DNA from: Caulobacter sp. RHG1
GTDB taxonomy: Bacteria > Pseudomonadota > Alphaproteobacteria > Caulobacterales > Caulobacteraceae
Direction: 5' to 3'
Length of the DNA: 64,000 nucleotides
Assembly: GCF_013181195.1 (NCBI RefSeq)
Contig: NZ_SMZP01000007.1
Span: 124,001-188,000, forward strand
Every line of letters begins with the position of its first letter. Position 1 is the first letter of the stretch. The notes beneath the pieces are model-generated. The model was not told the origin of the DNA. It made no database searches and was given only the letters and a program-made list of their open reading frames with translations. This document shows positions 9,891-19,118 of the stretch, piece after piece. The position numbers and the translations under genes were made by a program.

Positions 9891-11644
9891 GACGCCTGGT
9901 CCACGAAATGGCCCAGCGGGCTGGCGCCCTGCGTCGACGGTGCGCCGGAATGGACGGCGACCTCGGGGACCAGCTCGGCCTCACGCAGGGCCGCACCCAG
10001 AACCTCTTCGCTCGCACGCAGGCGGGCGATGGTCTCGGCCCGCTCGGCCCACAGAGAGACGCGGGTGCGAGAGCCCGTCAGGGTGACCAGGGCGTGGACG
10101 GGACCCATGGGCTCCAGATCAATCGAGAAGCGCGCCTTGTAGGTGCGCTCGATCGGGCCGCCCGCATAGCCGCCGGAGCCGCCGCCGTCGTGACCGATCT
10201 CGAACTGTGCGACCGCCACGCCCTGCGGCGTCACGAACGGAAGGTCCAGGTTCAAGCGCGCGCCCTGTTGCCGGATCTCGGGACTATCGACGTCGGGTCG
10301 GGCGCTGTCAGGCAGCGAGGCAATCTGCATCAGATCCTGACGCGCCAAGGCGCCGCCGGTGGCTTTGAGGAGGTTGCGCACTGCGTCGGCGATCGGCAGG
10401 TCCGGCGCCAACGTCATCGCCGCCGGCTTCTGCCCCGCCATCGGACCGCCGGCATAAGGCGGCGGCGGTGTCGTCGCGCGAGCTGTCTCGGCAGGCGCGC
10501 CATAGCCGCGCGGGACCAAAATCTTGGGCTCGGCTGCCGGCGTGTTCGGCATCTGTGTCGCGACGGCCTCTTCGGCGATCAGCCCCAGTTGCACGAGCGC
10601 CGACAGGGCGGCGCGAACCGGCTGCTGAGCGGTCGGCGCGGCTTTGGGTGCGGCGACGAAGGCGCCGAAGCGGGCTTCCAGGGCCTCATCCTCGGCCGGC
10701 GGAGCCTGGGTCGTAACGGCGCGCGGCGCAGCCTCGACCATCTCGGGTTCGGCTGAGATCGCCGGCGCGACAGCGGGCTGTGAAGCCTTGGTCTCGACTT
10801 GCGACGCAGGAGGCGCAGCGGGCGCGCTCGTCTGTGCTGGCGCGCTGGACGGCATGCTGGACTGGGCGCGTGGCGCAGCCTGAGCCGTTGGCGCCGTGGT
10901 CGGCCTGGCGCGAGTCGCTAAGTCCGGCGTCTTGGCGAGGTCCGGGTCGGCTTCAGGCGCGCTGGACGATGCCTCCGCCGGCGGGCCGTCGGCTGTAGCC
11001 GGGGTGGTCGCCTTGCCCAGCCACGCTGACAGCGCGCCGCGGAAGACCAGGAGGGCGGCCTTCATGTCGGTGGATCGGAGCGGCGTATCGGCGTCCGGGG
11101 CCGCAGCCGCCCGGGCCATGTTGGCTTCCAGAAAGGCGCCGGAGCGCTCCACGGCGCGGCGCAGCCCCTGCGGACTGGTCAGGTCGGCGATGGGTGGCGC
11201 GCTGGCCAGCAGCGCCCTGCCCGCCTCGCGCACGGGCGCAGGCGTATCGGGACGTTCGACGACCGCGCGAACGTTGGCCATCAGCGGCGCCAGCCCCGAC
11301 TGACGCGGCGCGGCCTCGGCGGCGGCGACGCGGACGGCGCGAGCCATCAGGGTCTCGGGGGCCTCACGGACGACCGCGCCCTGCACTGGCGCCTGCGGCG
11401 TGGCCTTGGCCTGGCTGGTGTCGAGGTTGGCGATCTGGGAGCCGGTCTGGCCGGCTTCCTCGATCGGCGCGCTGGCCTGAGCCGTCGCGCCCGCGGAGCG
11501 GCCGACGAGTTCGCTCAGTTGCTGGGTGGTGTTAGCGATGGCCTGGCGCGCCATGGCCTGCAGAAGAGCCACGGAGTCCGGCGACTTCCCGACCGGCAGG
11601 GCCGGAAGCACTGGGGTCAGGGGCGTGGTCGGGTCGATGGCCAC
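9887..11644 (-). CDS. FliK-like protein with C-terminal Flg_hook domain
   Basis: A 585-residue protein with a long, low-complexity Ala/Pro/Thr-rich region (about residues 50-430) and a folded C-terminal domain (about 440-560). The C-terminal domain looks like Flg_hook: LNLDLPFVTPQGVAVAQFEIGHD, then ARFSIDLEPMGPVHALVTLTGSRTRVSLWAER. FliK is the secreted hook-length ruler whose C-terminal domain contacts FlhB. The neighbouring FlhB-C-like gene fits this, but whether this is the true hook ruler is not shown. The start is GTG, with CGGAG 7 bases upstream; an ATG with equal support was not found. No secretion signal can be read. Confidence 0.7.
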   Translation of the reverse strand: MAIDPTTPLTPVLPALPVGKSPDSVALLQAMARQAIANTTQQLSELVGRSAGATAQASAPIEEAGQTGSQIANLDTSQAKATPQAPVQGAVVREAPETLMARAVRVAAAEAAPRQSGLAPLMANVRAVVERPDTPAPVREAGRALLASAPPIADLTSPQGLRRAVERSGAFLEANMARAAAAPDADTPLRSTDMKAALLVFRGALSAWLGKATTPATADGPPAEASSSAPEADPDLAKTPDLATRARPTTAPTAQAAPRAQSSMPSSAPAQTSAPAAPPASQVETKASQPAVAPAISAEPEMVEAAPRAVTTQAPPAEDEALEARFGAFVAAPKAAPTAQQPVRAALSALVQLGLIAEEAVATQMPNTPAAEPKILVPRGYGAPAETARATTPPPPYAGGPMAGQKPAAMTLAPDLPIADAVRNLLKATGGALARQDLMQIASLPDSARPDVDSPEIRQQGARLNLDLPFVTPQGVAVAQFEIGHDGGGSGGYAGGPIERTYKARFSIDLEPMGPVHALVTLTGSRTRVSLWAERAETIARLRASEEVLGAALREAELVPEVAVHSGAPSTQGASPLGHFVDQAS

Positions 11645-11689
11645 GACGCGGCTCCGAGCGGAAGATGATTAGAGACTGAGGCCGAGTCG

Positions 11690-11704
11690 TAAATCAGGCG
11701 TTAA
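11690..11704 (-). promoter_or_regulatory. CtrA-like half-site upstream of the FliK-like gene
   Basis: On the minus strand TTAA-N7-TTTA, one mismatch from the CtrA box TTAA-N7-TTAA, lies 46 bases before the GTG start. A GAGTC (CcrM GANTC) site is at 11684-11688. One-mismatch boxes occur by chance; the flagellar-type downstream gene is the only further support. Confidence 0.25.
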
Positions 11705-11736
11705 GCCTCGTCGCGCCCATTGGTCGCGCACCAAGC

Positions 11737-12909
11737 TTAACTATTGGAAATTCCGCGTGTTTTCAAAAAGGCCAACAGGGCGTCTGCAGCCGCCTCGGAC
11801 GGGTCGGGCATGCCGCGCCCCATCTTGTCCAGCGCGACGGATTGCTCGGTCGCCTGACTGCGACGGAGGGCTGGATCGTCCAGCAGGCGCCCAATCTCAC
11901 GCGCCAGACCCTCGCCCTCACAGGCGTCCTGCAGCAGTTCGGGCGCCACGGACTTGTTGGCGGCGATGTTGAACAGCGTCACCCACTTGGGCTTCATCAG
12001 GCGGCGCATGATGGCGTAGGTGATCGCGCCAGTCCTGTAGCCGACCACCATCGGGACGCCGGCCAAGGCCAGCTCCGTGGTGACGGTGCCGCTGCAGGCC
12101 AGGGCGACGTCGGCGGCGACGAAGGCGTCGTCCTTCAGGCCCTCGTCCTCGATGACGTGAGCGCGGAACGGCCAGCCGGCGACGCGAGCCCTCACCGCTT
12201 CGGCGACGGTATAGGCAGCGGGTACGACGATGGCGAGCTCCGGCCGGTCGGCCTTCAGCCGCTTCACCGCATCCTCGAAGGCAGGCAGCACCCGCTCGAT
12301 CTCGGACGGACGGCTGCCGGGCAGGACCAGCAGGATCGGGTCGCCAGCCGCAACGCCGATCGGCGATCGCAGCCGTCCGGCGTCAGCGGCGTCGAAGCGC
12401 TTGGCCAGGGCGGAGTTGCCGACGAAGACGTTCCTCAGCCCCACGGCGTCGAAATAGGCCTTGTCCATGGGCTGGATCGACAGCAGCAGATCAACGGCCT
12501 TGGCCAGCACGCCAGCGCGTTTCGCGCTGTGGGCCCAGACCTGAGGCGCCACGTATTTCACCAGGGCTAGCTCGGGATCCAGTTTCCGCAACGCCTTGGC
12601 CAAGCGGATGGTGAAGCCCCAGCTGTCGATCAGGATCGCCACATCGGGCTTTTCCCGGGCCGCCAGAGCCACAGTGTCATCCAGGCGGGCCTTGACCGTC
12701 GGATAGGCCTTCAAGCCCTCCCAGATACCCAGGATCGACAGCTGGGCGATGTCGAAGGGGCTCTGCACCCCCTGCTCGGCCATCTTGGCCCCGCCGACGC
12801 CGACGAACGTCACCTGGTCGCCCAACCGAGCCCGCAGCGCCTTGGCCAGGCTGGCGCCCAGGGCGTCGCCGGAGGCCTCCGCGGCCACCAGCATGATCTT
12901 CAGCGGCAC
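11737..12909 (-). CDS. lpxB: Lipid-A-disaccharide synthase
   Basis: LpxB, 390 residues, a GT19-type glycosyltransferase. It joins lipid X with UDP-diacylglucosamine to give the tetra-acyl disaccharide of lipid A at the inner face of the inner membrane. N-terminal AAEASGDALGASL and GVGGAKMAEQG, and the C-terminal GTVTTELALAGVPMVVGYR and QDACEGEGLA, are family hallmarks. The GTG start at 12909 overlaps the lpxI stop (TAGTG); an ATG 15 bases further in is the alternative. It is the last gene of the lpxD-fabZ-lpxA-lpxI-lpxB run. The 92 bases beyond it before the next gene show no clear terminator. Confidence 0.95.
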   Translation of the reverse strand: MPLKIMLVAAEASGDALGASLAKALRARLGDQVTFVGVGGAKMAEQGVQSPFDIAQLSILGIWEGLKAYPTVKARLDDTVALAAREKPDVAILIDSWGFTIRLAKALRKLDPELALVKYVAPQVWAHSAKRAGVLAKAVDLLLSIQPMDKAYFDAVGLRNVFVGNSALAKRFDAADAGRLRSPIGVAAGDPILLVLPGSRPSEIERVLPAFEDAVKRLKADRPELAIVVPAAYTVAEAVRARVAGWPFRAHVIEDEGLKDDAFVAADVALACSGTVTTELALAGVPMVVGYRTGAITYAIMRRLMKPKWVTLFNIAANKSVAPELLQDACEGEGLAREIGRLLDDPALRRSQATEQSVALDKMGRGMPDPSEAAADALLAFLKTRGISNS

Positions 12910-13751
12910 TAGACCCGCCCCTGCGGATCGACCCCCAGCACGAAGAGGCCCAGTTCGTCGGCGCAGGCGATGACCGCGTCGCGATCGACAACCAGCAGGC
13001 GGCCGGTCTCGCCGACCACCCCGGCCAGACCCGCGCGAGCGGCGCGCTGGATGGTCGCTACGCCGATAGTCGGCAAATCGACCTTGGTCTCCTGGATCGG
13101 CTTGGGCGCCTTGGCCAACACGCCGCGAGGGCGTTCGGCCGAGCCGCGGATCGTCTGAGGCAGTTGCTCGACCCGGCGCAGCATGGCGTCGGTGCCTTCC
13201 TGGGCCTCCACGGCCAGGACCAGGCCTTCGCAGACCACGGCGCCCTGCCCGACATCCAGCCGGCCGATCTCGCGCGCCACCAGCAGCGCCTTGTCGATAT
13301 CGGCCATGTGGGCGTCGGCTGGCGACCACTTGCCCAGGCGCCCCTGAGGCAGGGTCATCTCGCCCATCACCTCGTGGGCGCCCTCGATGTCGAAGCCTTC
13401 CTTCTCGAACTCGTCCAGCACCCGGCGCAGCAGGGCGTCGTCGCCCTTGCGCGCGGCGACGATCAGGCCCGGCAGGACCTTGATGCCACGGCCATCGGGC
13501 ATCAGGGTCGCAAAGTCGGGACGGCTGACATTGCCGGCGAAGCAGACGACGTCGCAGCCCTGCTCTCGCAGCGCCTTGAACACCTTGCCGAACTCGCCCA
13601 GGCCGACCTCGACGCCCGGGTAGCGGGCCAAGGATGGCTCGGCGAAGCTCTTCAGCCGCATGACCGAAAAGGCGCGGCCGGCGGCCTCGCAATGGGCCGC
13701 CAGTTCGACGGGCAGCGAACCGCCGCCGGCGATGAGGCCAAGCTTACGCAT
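12909..13751 (-). CDS. lpxI: UDP-2,3-diacylglucosamine pyrophosphatase LpxI
   Basis: LpxI, 280 residues. It hydrolyses UDP-2,3-diacylglucosamine to lipid X (2,3-diacylglucosamine 1-phosphate), the step done by LpxH in E. coli. The activity was originally characterised with the Caulobacter protein. Features are the N-terminal LGLIAGGGSLPVELA, the DUF1009 signatures FAGNVSRPDF and ARKGDDALLR, and the C-terminal catalytic region KVDLPTIGVATIQRAARAG. It sits between lpxA and lpxB as in other lpxI organisms. ATG 13751 is chosen; a GTG codon directly before it is in frame. No good ribosome site is seen, which suits coupling to lpxA. Confidence 0.95.
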   Translation of the reverse strand: MRKLGLIAGGGSLPVELAAHCEAAGRAFSVMRLKSFAEPSLARYPGVEVGLGEFGKVFKALREQGCDVVCFAGNVSRPDFATLMPDGRGIKVLPGLIVAARKGDDALLRRVLDEFEKEGFDIEGAHEVMGEMTLPQGRLGKWSPADAHMADIDKALLVAREIGRLDVGQGAVVCEGLVLAVEAQEGTDAMLRRVEQLPQTIRGSAERPRGVLAKAPKPIQETKVDLPTIGVATIQRAARAGLAGVVGETGRLLVVDRDAVIACADELGLFVLGVDPQGRV

Positions 13752-13760
13752 CACAGGAGA

Positions 13761-14552
13761 CTAGACCTCGCGCTCGGGCAGGCAAAGCGGCCGGTTGGCG
13801 TCGGCGCGAATGAAGTCGACGATCTCCATCACTTCGGGATTGCCGGCATGGATCTCGGCCACGTCGTCCAGGCGTTCCTGGAAGGTGCCTTCGTCGGCGA
13901 ACATCAAGCGATAGGCCGCGCGCAGGGCGTTGATCGTCTCGCGCGAGAAGCCCCGCCGCTTCAGGCCCACGAGGTTCAGGCCCTCGAGGTGGGCGTGATT
14001 GCCCCAGACCGAGCCGTACGGAATGACGTCCTTGGTCACCGCAGCCAGGCCGCCGATGAAGCTGTAGCGGCCGATGCGGGAGAACTGGTGCGCGGCGGCC
14101 AGACCGCCCATGAACACGTAGTCGCCGACCGACACGTGGCCGCCCAGGGTCGCGCCCTTGGCCATGACCACGAAGTCGCCCAGCTCGCAGTCGTGCGCCA
14201 CGTGCGAGCCGACCATGTAGAGGCCGTCCGAACCGATCCGGGTCACGCCCTTACCCGAGGCCGTGCCGGTATGCATGGTCACGTGCTCGCGGATGATGTT
14301 GCGCGGGCCGATCAGGAGTTCGGTGCGCTCGCCCTTGTGACCCAGGTGCTGGGGCGGACCGCCGAGGTTGGCGAAGGGGTGGACGATGCAGTTCTCGCCG
14401 ATCGTCGTCGCGCCCTCGATAACCACGTGCGACAGCAGCCGCACGCCAGCTTCCAGCGTCACGTCGGGACCGACGATGCTGAACGGACCGATCTCGACGT
14501 CCGAGGCGATCTTGGCGGCGGGATCGACGATCGCGCTGGGGTGGATCGTCAT
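13761..14552 (-). CDS. lpxA: UDP-N-acetylglucosamine O-acyltransferase
   Basis: LpxA, 263 residues, the first lipid A enzyme. It moves a 3-hydroxyacyl chain from ACP to UDP-GlcNAc. The N-terminal two thirds is a left-handed beta-helix of hexapeptide repeats beginning [13 protein letters not shown]. The catalytic His lies in [12 protein letters not shown], and an alpha-helical C-terminal part ([16 protein letters not shown]) follows. ATG 14552 overlaps the fabZ stop by four bases. The frame stays open upstream inside fabZ, but nothing there resembles LpxA. Confidence 0.96.
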   Translation of the reverse strand: MTIHPSAIVDPAAKIASDVEIGPFSIVGPDVTLEAGVRLLSHVVIEGATTIGENCIVHPFANLGGPPQHLGHKGERTELLIGPRNIIREHVTMHTGTASGKGVTRIGSDGLYMVGSHVAHDCELGDFVVMAKGATLGGHVSVGDYVFMGGLAAAHQFSRIGRYSFIGGLAAVTKDVIPYGSVWGNHAHLEGLNLVGLKRRGFSRETINALRAAYRLMFADEGTFQERLDDVAEIHAGNPEVMEIVDFIRADANRPLCLPEREV

Positions 14553-15028
14553 GCCTTGGGCCCCGTCTCGACGACCATGGCCGCGAACTCGACCTCGGCG
14601 GCGACCTTGTCGCCCACCTTGGCCACGCCCTTGAACTTGAAGATCGTCGAGCGCGCGCGCACGACCTCGACTTCCATGCGGATCACGTCGCCCGGACGCA
14701 CCGGATTGCGGAAGCGGGCGTTGTCCACCGACATGAAGAAGATGGTCTTGCCCTCGGTGTCGACCTCCAGGCTCTTGCTCATCAGCACCGCGCCGGTCTG
14801 GGCCAGGGCCTCGATGATCAGCACGCCCGGCATCACCGGATTGCCCGGGAAGTGGCCCTGGAAGAACGGTTCGTTGACCGTCACGCACTTGATGCCGACG
14901 ATCGACTTGTGCGGGTTGTAGTCCTCGGCCCGGTCGACCAGCAGGAACGGATAGCGATGCGGGATGCGCGCCAGGATTTCCGCGATGTCGATGTTGGTCT
15001 GCACCGTTTGCTCGGCGTTCTCGCTCAT
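14549..15028 (-). CDS. fabZ: (3R)-hydroxyacyl-ACP dehydratase FabZ
   Basis: FabZ, 159 residues, hot-dog fold. It dehydrates 3-hydroxyacyl-ACP in fatty acid synthesis and so competes with LpxA and LpxD for the same substrate, which explains its place between them. The active-site stretch [14 protein letters not shown] gives His59, and Glu73 lies in LIIEALAQ. The N terminus has the usual [13 protein letters not shown]. It starts 4 bases after lpxD and overlaps lpxA. Confidence 0.97.
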   Translation of the reverse strand: MSENAEQTVQTNIDIAEILARIPHRYPFLLVDRAEDYNPHKSIVGIKCVTVNEPFFQGHFPGNPVMPGVLIIEALAQTGAVLMSKSLEVDTEGKTIFFMSVDNARFRNPVRPGDVIRMEVEVVRARSTIFKFKGVAKVGDKVAAEVEFAAMVVETGPKA

Positions 15029-15032
15029 GATC

Positions 15033-16052
15033 CTAGTCCTTCGTCCCTCGGCTGCGCGCCATGCGCGACAGCCATGCGGTCTCCCGGAGCCACCGCTTCA
15101 GCGGTCGCGCGGGGAAGCCCGTCCAAGTTTCACCGTCCGGCACGTCCTTGAACACCGAGGCGGCCGCCCCGACGCTCGCGCCCGAGCCGATCTTCAAATG
15201 GTCGGCCACGCCAGCCTTGCCGCCGAAGGCCACGCCGTCGCCGACGATCGTGCTGCCCGAGATGCCCGTATAGGCGGCCAATACACAATTGCGCCCGATA
15301 CGGACGTTGTGCGCGACATGCACGAGGTTGTCGATCTTGGTGTTCTCGCCGACCACCGTGTCGGAGAACGCCCCCCGGTCGACGCAGCTGTTGGCGCCGA
15401 TCGTGACATTGTCCTGGATCACCACCCGGCCCAGCTGCGGCAGGTCGACCATGCCTTTCGGGCCGGGGGCGGCGCCGAAGCCCGCCTCGCCCAGCACAGC
15501 GCCGGCCGAAATCGACACGCGATCACCCAGCAGGGCGAAGCCGATCACGGCATTGGGGCCGATCACGCAGTCGCGGCCGATCAACACGCCCGGACCGATG
15601 ACGACTCCGGGCGCAATCCGCGTACCCCGGCCAATCCGCGCACCTTGGCCGATCGTTGCGTTAGGCGACAGCAGAACGCCCTCTTCCAGCACCGCGTCAG
15701 GATGCACGGCGGCCGCGGACGGGTCATGGCGGCGCGGCGTCAGCAGCAGACCGACAGCGGCGGCCCAGGCGGCCTGAGGATGGCGGGTCAGCAGCGCGGC
15801 GCAGCCGGGCGGCAGTGCGTCGGCATGCTCGTGACGCACGAAACAGGCGCCGGCCTGGGTGGTGGCGGCGGCGTCCTTGCGCTTGGCGTCGGAGAAAAAG
15901 GTGATCGCGTCAGGGCCGGCCGTATCGAGCGGCGCAGCGGTGGCGATCGAGAGATCAGCCGAGGCCGGATCCGCCAATTCGGCGGCGCCGGCCCGGGCCA
16001 ACTCGGAAAGCGATGCCGGACCCAGGCTGTCAAAAAAACGCGGGTCCGGCAT
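15033..16052 (-). CDS. lpxD: UDP-3-O-(3-hydroxyacyl)glucosamine N-acyltransferase
   Basis: LpxD, 339 residues, adds the second hydroxyacyl chain in lipid A synthesis. The N-terminal uridine-binding domain (about 1-110, with DAITFFSDAKRKD) precedes a hexapeptide-repeat beta-helix (about 115-310). The catalytic His is in VHVAHNVRIG. The C-terminal tail RWLRETAWLSRM forms the ACP-binding helix of the family. It follows skp by 53 bases and precedes fabZ by 4. Confidence 0.96.
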   Translation of the reverse strand: MPDPRFFDSLGPASLSELARAGAAELADPASADLSIATAAPLDTAGPDAITFFSDAKRKDAAATTQAGACFVRHEHADALPPGCAALLTRHPQAAWAAAVGLLLTPRRHDPSAAAVHPDAVLEEGVLLSPNATIGQGARIGRGTRIAPGVVIGPGVLIGRDCVIGPNAVIGFALLGDRVSISAGAVLGEAGFGAAPGPKGMVDLPQLGRVVIQDNVTIGANSCVDRGAFSDTVVGENTKIDNLVHVAHNVRIGRNCVLAAYTGISGSTIVGDGVAFGGKAGVADHLKIGSGASVGAAASVFKDVPDGETWTGFPARPLKRWLRETAWLSRMARSRGTKD

Positions 16053-16105
16053 GGTTCCTCACGGCGAATTCATTCCCCTAGGTAAACCTAAAGGACGCGA
16101 TTCGC

Positions 16106-16738
16106 TTACTTATTGGTCGGTTGCAGGGCGCCGGCGGCCGGGGCCTGGTCCAGACGTTCGCGGTCGAAGGTCAGGGTCTTGATGCGGGCGTCGAGGGCGG
16201 CGACCACGGCGGCCGTGATGTCCATCGACGGGTTGGCCAGCATGACCGACTCGCGATCCAGCAGGATGCCGCACTTCTGGGCCTGGTAGACCTGCTTGAT
16301 CGGCGTATCCAGCTCTTGATAGACGCGCGAGAGCGCCTTTTGCTCGGTCGCCTCGACTTCCTTCTGGCGCAGCTGGCCCTTGCGCTGCCAGGCGTTCGCC
16401 TTGACTTGCAGCGCGCTGGCCTGTTGCTCCAGGGCGTCCTGAGCCAGCGTGGCCTTCTTGGCGTCCAGAGCCTTGGCTTCGTTGTCGAGCGAGGTGCGCT
16501 CGGCGGTCAGCTCGGCGTTCACCTGCTGGATGATGGTCTTCAGGCGCGTATCGACGGCCTTGCCGACCAGCGAGCCGCCAACGGCGCCTTGGCTGGAGAA
16601 GATGCAGACGCCAGCGATGGCCGGGCCGTGGGTGACGGCCGGCGCAGCGGCGGCGGCCGGAGCCGTCTGAGCCGAAGCGCTGGTCGCGAGAGCAAGGGCG
16701 ACGACGCTGGTAGCGGCCGCAGACAGGAACTTAGACAT
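16106..16738 (-). CDS. skp: Skp/OmpH-family periplasmic chaperone
   Basis: A 210-residue OmpH-family protein. The signal peptide runs to about residue 23 (SASA before QTA) and is followed by an Ala/Pro spacer. Then comes the Skp fold: a strand, a long charged coiled-coil hairpin (about 70-160, rich in Glu, Lys and Ala), and the returning strand CGILLDRESVMLANPSMDIT. Skp holds unfolded outer-membrane proteins for the Bam complex. It lies 2 bases after bamA, the usual order bamA-skp-lpxD. It is longer than E. coli Skp (161) because of both tails. Confidence 0.9.
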   Translation of the reverse strand: MSKFLSAAATSVVALALATSASAQTAPAAAAAPAVTHGPAIAGVCIFSSQGAVGGSLVGKAVDTRLKTIIQQVNAELTAERTSLDNEAKALDAKKATLAQDALEQQASALQVKANAWQRKGQLRQKEVEATEQKALSRVYQELDTPIKQVYQAQKCGILLDRESVMLANPSMDITAAVVAALDARIKTLTFDRERLDQAPAAGALQPTNK

Positions 16739-16740
16739 GA

Positions 16741-19101
16741 TTATTGGAACCTTGTGGAGGTGGAGAACCGGAACGTTTCGACTCGGTCGTAGCTTTCCTT
16801 GGCCAAAATACGGCTGATATCGAAGCGAATGGGACCCATGGGGGACTTCCAGTCGATCGAGATGCCCGCCGAGGCGCGCAGGCCAAGATTGTCCTTGATG
16901 TTCGGATCGAAGACGCCAGGCGACCTCTGACGATCTACATCATCCAGAAGACCGGCCGTACCCACGTCGCTGAACAGGGCGGCCTTGATGCCGTACTGCT
17001 CAGGCAAGAAGGTCGGGACGGTCAATTCGAAGGTGCTGATGGCGTAAAGCTTGGCGCCCATCGAGTTGTTCGTGCTCGAGATGTCGCGCGGGCCGATACC
17101 GGCGATCTCGAAGCCGCGGAACGAGGTGCCGCCGCGATAGAAGCGGTCGTTGATGCGGACGTTGTCGCCGCCCCAACCCTGGATGTAGCCCACCGAGCCG
17201 GTAGCGCTGAACACCAGGTCCTTGGTGAAGCCGTAGTACATGCCGGCGTCGGCCTCGGTCTTTAGATACTTCACGTCGCCGCCGATGCCGGCCAGATCCT
17301 GATTCAGGTCGGCGAACCAGCCGCGGGTCGGGTTGATCGGGTCGTTCCGCTTGTCGATGCGCAGGCCGTAGCCGATCATCGAGGTGATGTAGGCGCCGCG
17401 CTGCAGGCAGAGGATCTGCGAGACCGAACCGCTGGTGCAGAGGCTGTCGGCCACGCTCACGTCGTCCTGGCGGACCGTGTAGCGCAGGCTCATCGACGAG
17501 TTCTGGGTCAGCGGGAAGCCGAAGCGGATGTCGCCGCCCACCGACTTGGTGTCGTAGGCCGCGAACTGCGAAAGGTCATAGCGGAAGGTATACAGGTTCA
17601 GGCCGCCGACCAGGTTGCGCCCCAGGAAGCGCGGCTCGCTGAAGCCGAAGTCGATCTGCTGGCGCAGCGAGCCCATCGAAGCGCGGGCGCGCAGGTTCTG
17701 ACCGCGGCCGCGGAAGTTGCGCTCGGTGATGCCGACGTCCAGCACCAGCTTGTCGATCGAGCTGTAGCCGGCGCTGAACGACAGTTCGCCCGTCGGCTGC
17801 TCCTCGACCTTGACCCGCAGGCTGGTGCGGTCGGGCGCGCCGCCGGGGGTGTCCTCGATATTGACTTCCTTGAAGAAGCCCAGGCGACGGATGTTGTTCT
17901 TCGAGCGGTCGACCAGCACGCGATTGTAGGCGTCGCCTTCGGCCACTTCCAGCTCGCGGCGCAGGACGTAGTCCAGCGTGCGGGTGTTGCCGACGATGTC
18001 GATGCGATCGACGTAGACGCGCGGGCCTTCACGGACCTGGAAGACGACGTCGACGGTCTTGGTTTCGCGATTGGGCACGTAGCGCGGGCGCACGTCCACG
18101 AAAGCGAAGCCCGCCGCGCCCGCCGCGAAGGTCAGGGCGTCGGTGGCCTGCTCGATACGTTCGTCTTCGTACAGCTGACCGGCGCGGATCGGCAGGATCT
18201 GCGACAGCAGGTTGCCGTCCAGCTTCTTCAGCTCGGTTTCGACGGTGACCTTCCCGAACTTATACTTGGGGCCCTCGTCGAGCGTGTAGGTGACGGCGAA
18301 GCCGTTCTTGTCGGTCGCCAGTTCGGCCACCGACGACACGACGCGGAAATCGAAGAAGCCGCGGTTGCGATAGTGCTTACGCAGTTGCTCGCGGTCGTAC
18401 TCGATGCGGTCAGGGTCGTAATTGTCGTTGCTGGTCAGGAACTTGTACCAGTGACTTTCCTTCGTCACGACCACGTCGCGCAGGTCGTTGTCCGAGTACT
18501 CGCTGTTGCCCAGGAAGTTGATGCCCAGAACGCCGCTCTTGGGGCCTTCGGCGATTTCGAACACCAGGTCGACGCGCTTTTGCGGCAGCTCGACCACCTT
18601 GGGCGTCACCGTCGCCGAGATGCGGCCCGAACGGCGATACAGCTCGATGATGCGCTGGACGTCGGCCTGCACCTTGGCGCGGGTGAAGATGCCGCGGGGG
18701 CGGATCTGCACTTCGTCCTTCAGCTTGTCCTCTTTCAGAGACGAATTTCCCTCGAAGACGACCTGGTTGATGATCGGGTTTTCGACCACCTTCACGACGA
18801 GGTCGCCGGCCTGCATCTCGATCTTCACGTCGGCGAACAGATCGGTGCGCGCCAGGGTCTTCAGCGCCAGGTCGAGGCGCTGGGAGTCGACCGTGTCGCC
18901 CGGCTGGATCGGCAGATAGGACAGCACCGTGCCCTGCTCGATGCGCTCATTGCCCTGGACGACGATGCGCTGGACGACGCCGGTCTGCGCCTGGGCGTAG
19001 GCCTGCTGAGGCGCCGTCAGGGCCGTCGAGCCGAGGAGTAGCGCCACGCCGGTGGCGAAGGCGGCGCTTTGGGCGCGTAGTTTGCTCATTTGACCAATCA
19101 T
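16741..19101 (-). CDS. bamA: Outer membrane protein assembly factor BamA
   Basis: BamA, 786 residues, the central pore of the machine that folds and inserts outer-membrane beta-barrels. A signal peptide ends near AYAQAQ. Five POTRA domains follow (to about residue 440; e.g. IVVQGNERIEQGTVLSYL), then a 16-strand Omp85 barrel with the conserved RGGTSFRGFE (lid-lock RGF) in its last third. The last residue is Gln after Phe, where most barrels end in Phe or Trp. I start at ATG 19101; ATG 19089 (MSKLR) is equally possible. It follows rseP by 17 bases. Confidence 0.96.
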   Translation of the reverse strand: MIGQMSKLRAQSAAFATGVALLLGSTALTAPQQAYAQAQTGVVQRIVVQGNERIEQGTVLSYLPIQPGDTVDSQRLDLALKTLARTDLFADVKIEMQAGDLVVKVVENPIINQVVFEGNSSLKEDKLKDEVQIRPRGIFTRAKVQADVQRIIELYRRSGRISATVTPKVVELPQKRVDLVFEIAEGPKSGVLGINFLGNSEYSDNDLRDVVVTKESHWYKFLTSNDNYDPDRIEYDREQLRKHYRNRGFFDFRVVSSVAELATDKNGFAVTYTLDEGPKYKFGKVTVETELKKLDGNLLSQILPIRAGQLYEDERIEQATDALTFAAGAAGFAFVDVRPRYVPNRETKTVDVVFQVREGPRVYVDRIDIVGNTRTLDYVLRRELEVAEGDAYNRVLVDRSKNNIRRLGFFKEVNIEDTPGGAPDRTSLRVKVEEQPTGELSFSAGYSSIDKLVLDVGITERNFRGRGQNLRARASMGSLRQQIDFGFSEPRFLGRNLVGGLNLYTFRYDLSQFAAYDTKSVGGDIRFGFPLTQNSSMSLRYTVRQDDVSVADSLCTSGSVSQILCLQRGAYITSMIGYGLRIDKRNDPINPTRGWFADLNQDLAGIGGDVKYLKTEADAGMYYGFTKDLVFSATGSVGYIQGWGGDNVRINDRFYRGGTSFRGFEIAGIGPRDISSTNNSMGAKLYAISTFELTVPTFLPEQYGIKAALFSDVGTAGLLDDVDRQRSPGVFDPNIKDNLGLRASAGISIDWKSPMGPIRFDISRILAKESYDRVETFRFSTSTRFQ

Positions 19102-19118
19102 GGACGGAGGACGGGCGT

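Noticed and set aside
12910-13692. Long N-terminal extension of lpxB reading through lpxI
   Set aside because: The extension is the wrong frame of lpxI; LpxB similarity starts only at the GTG at 12909.
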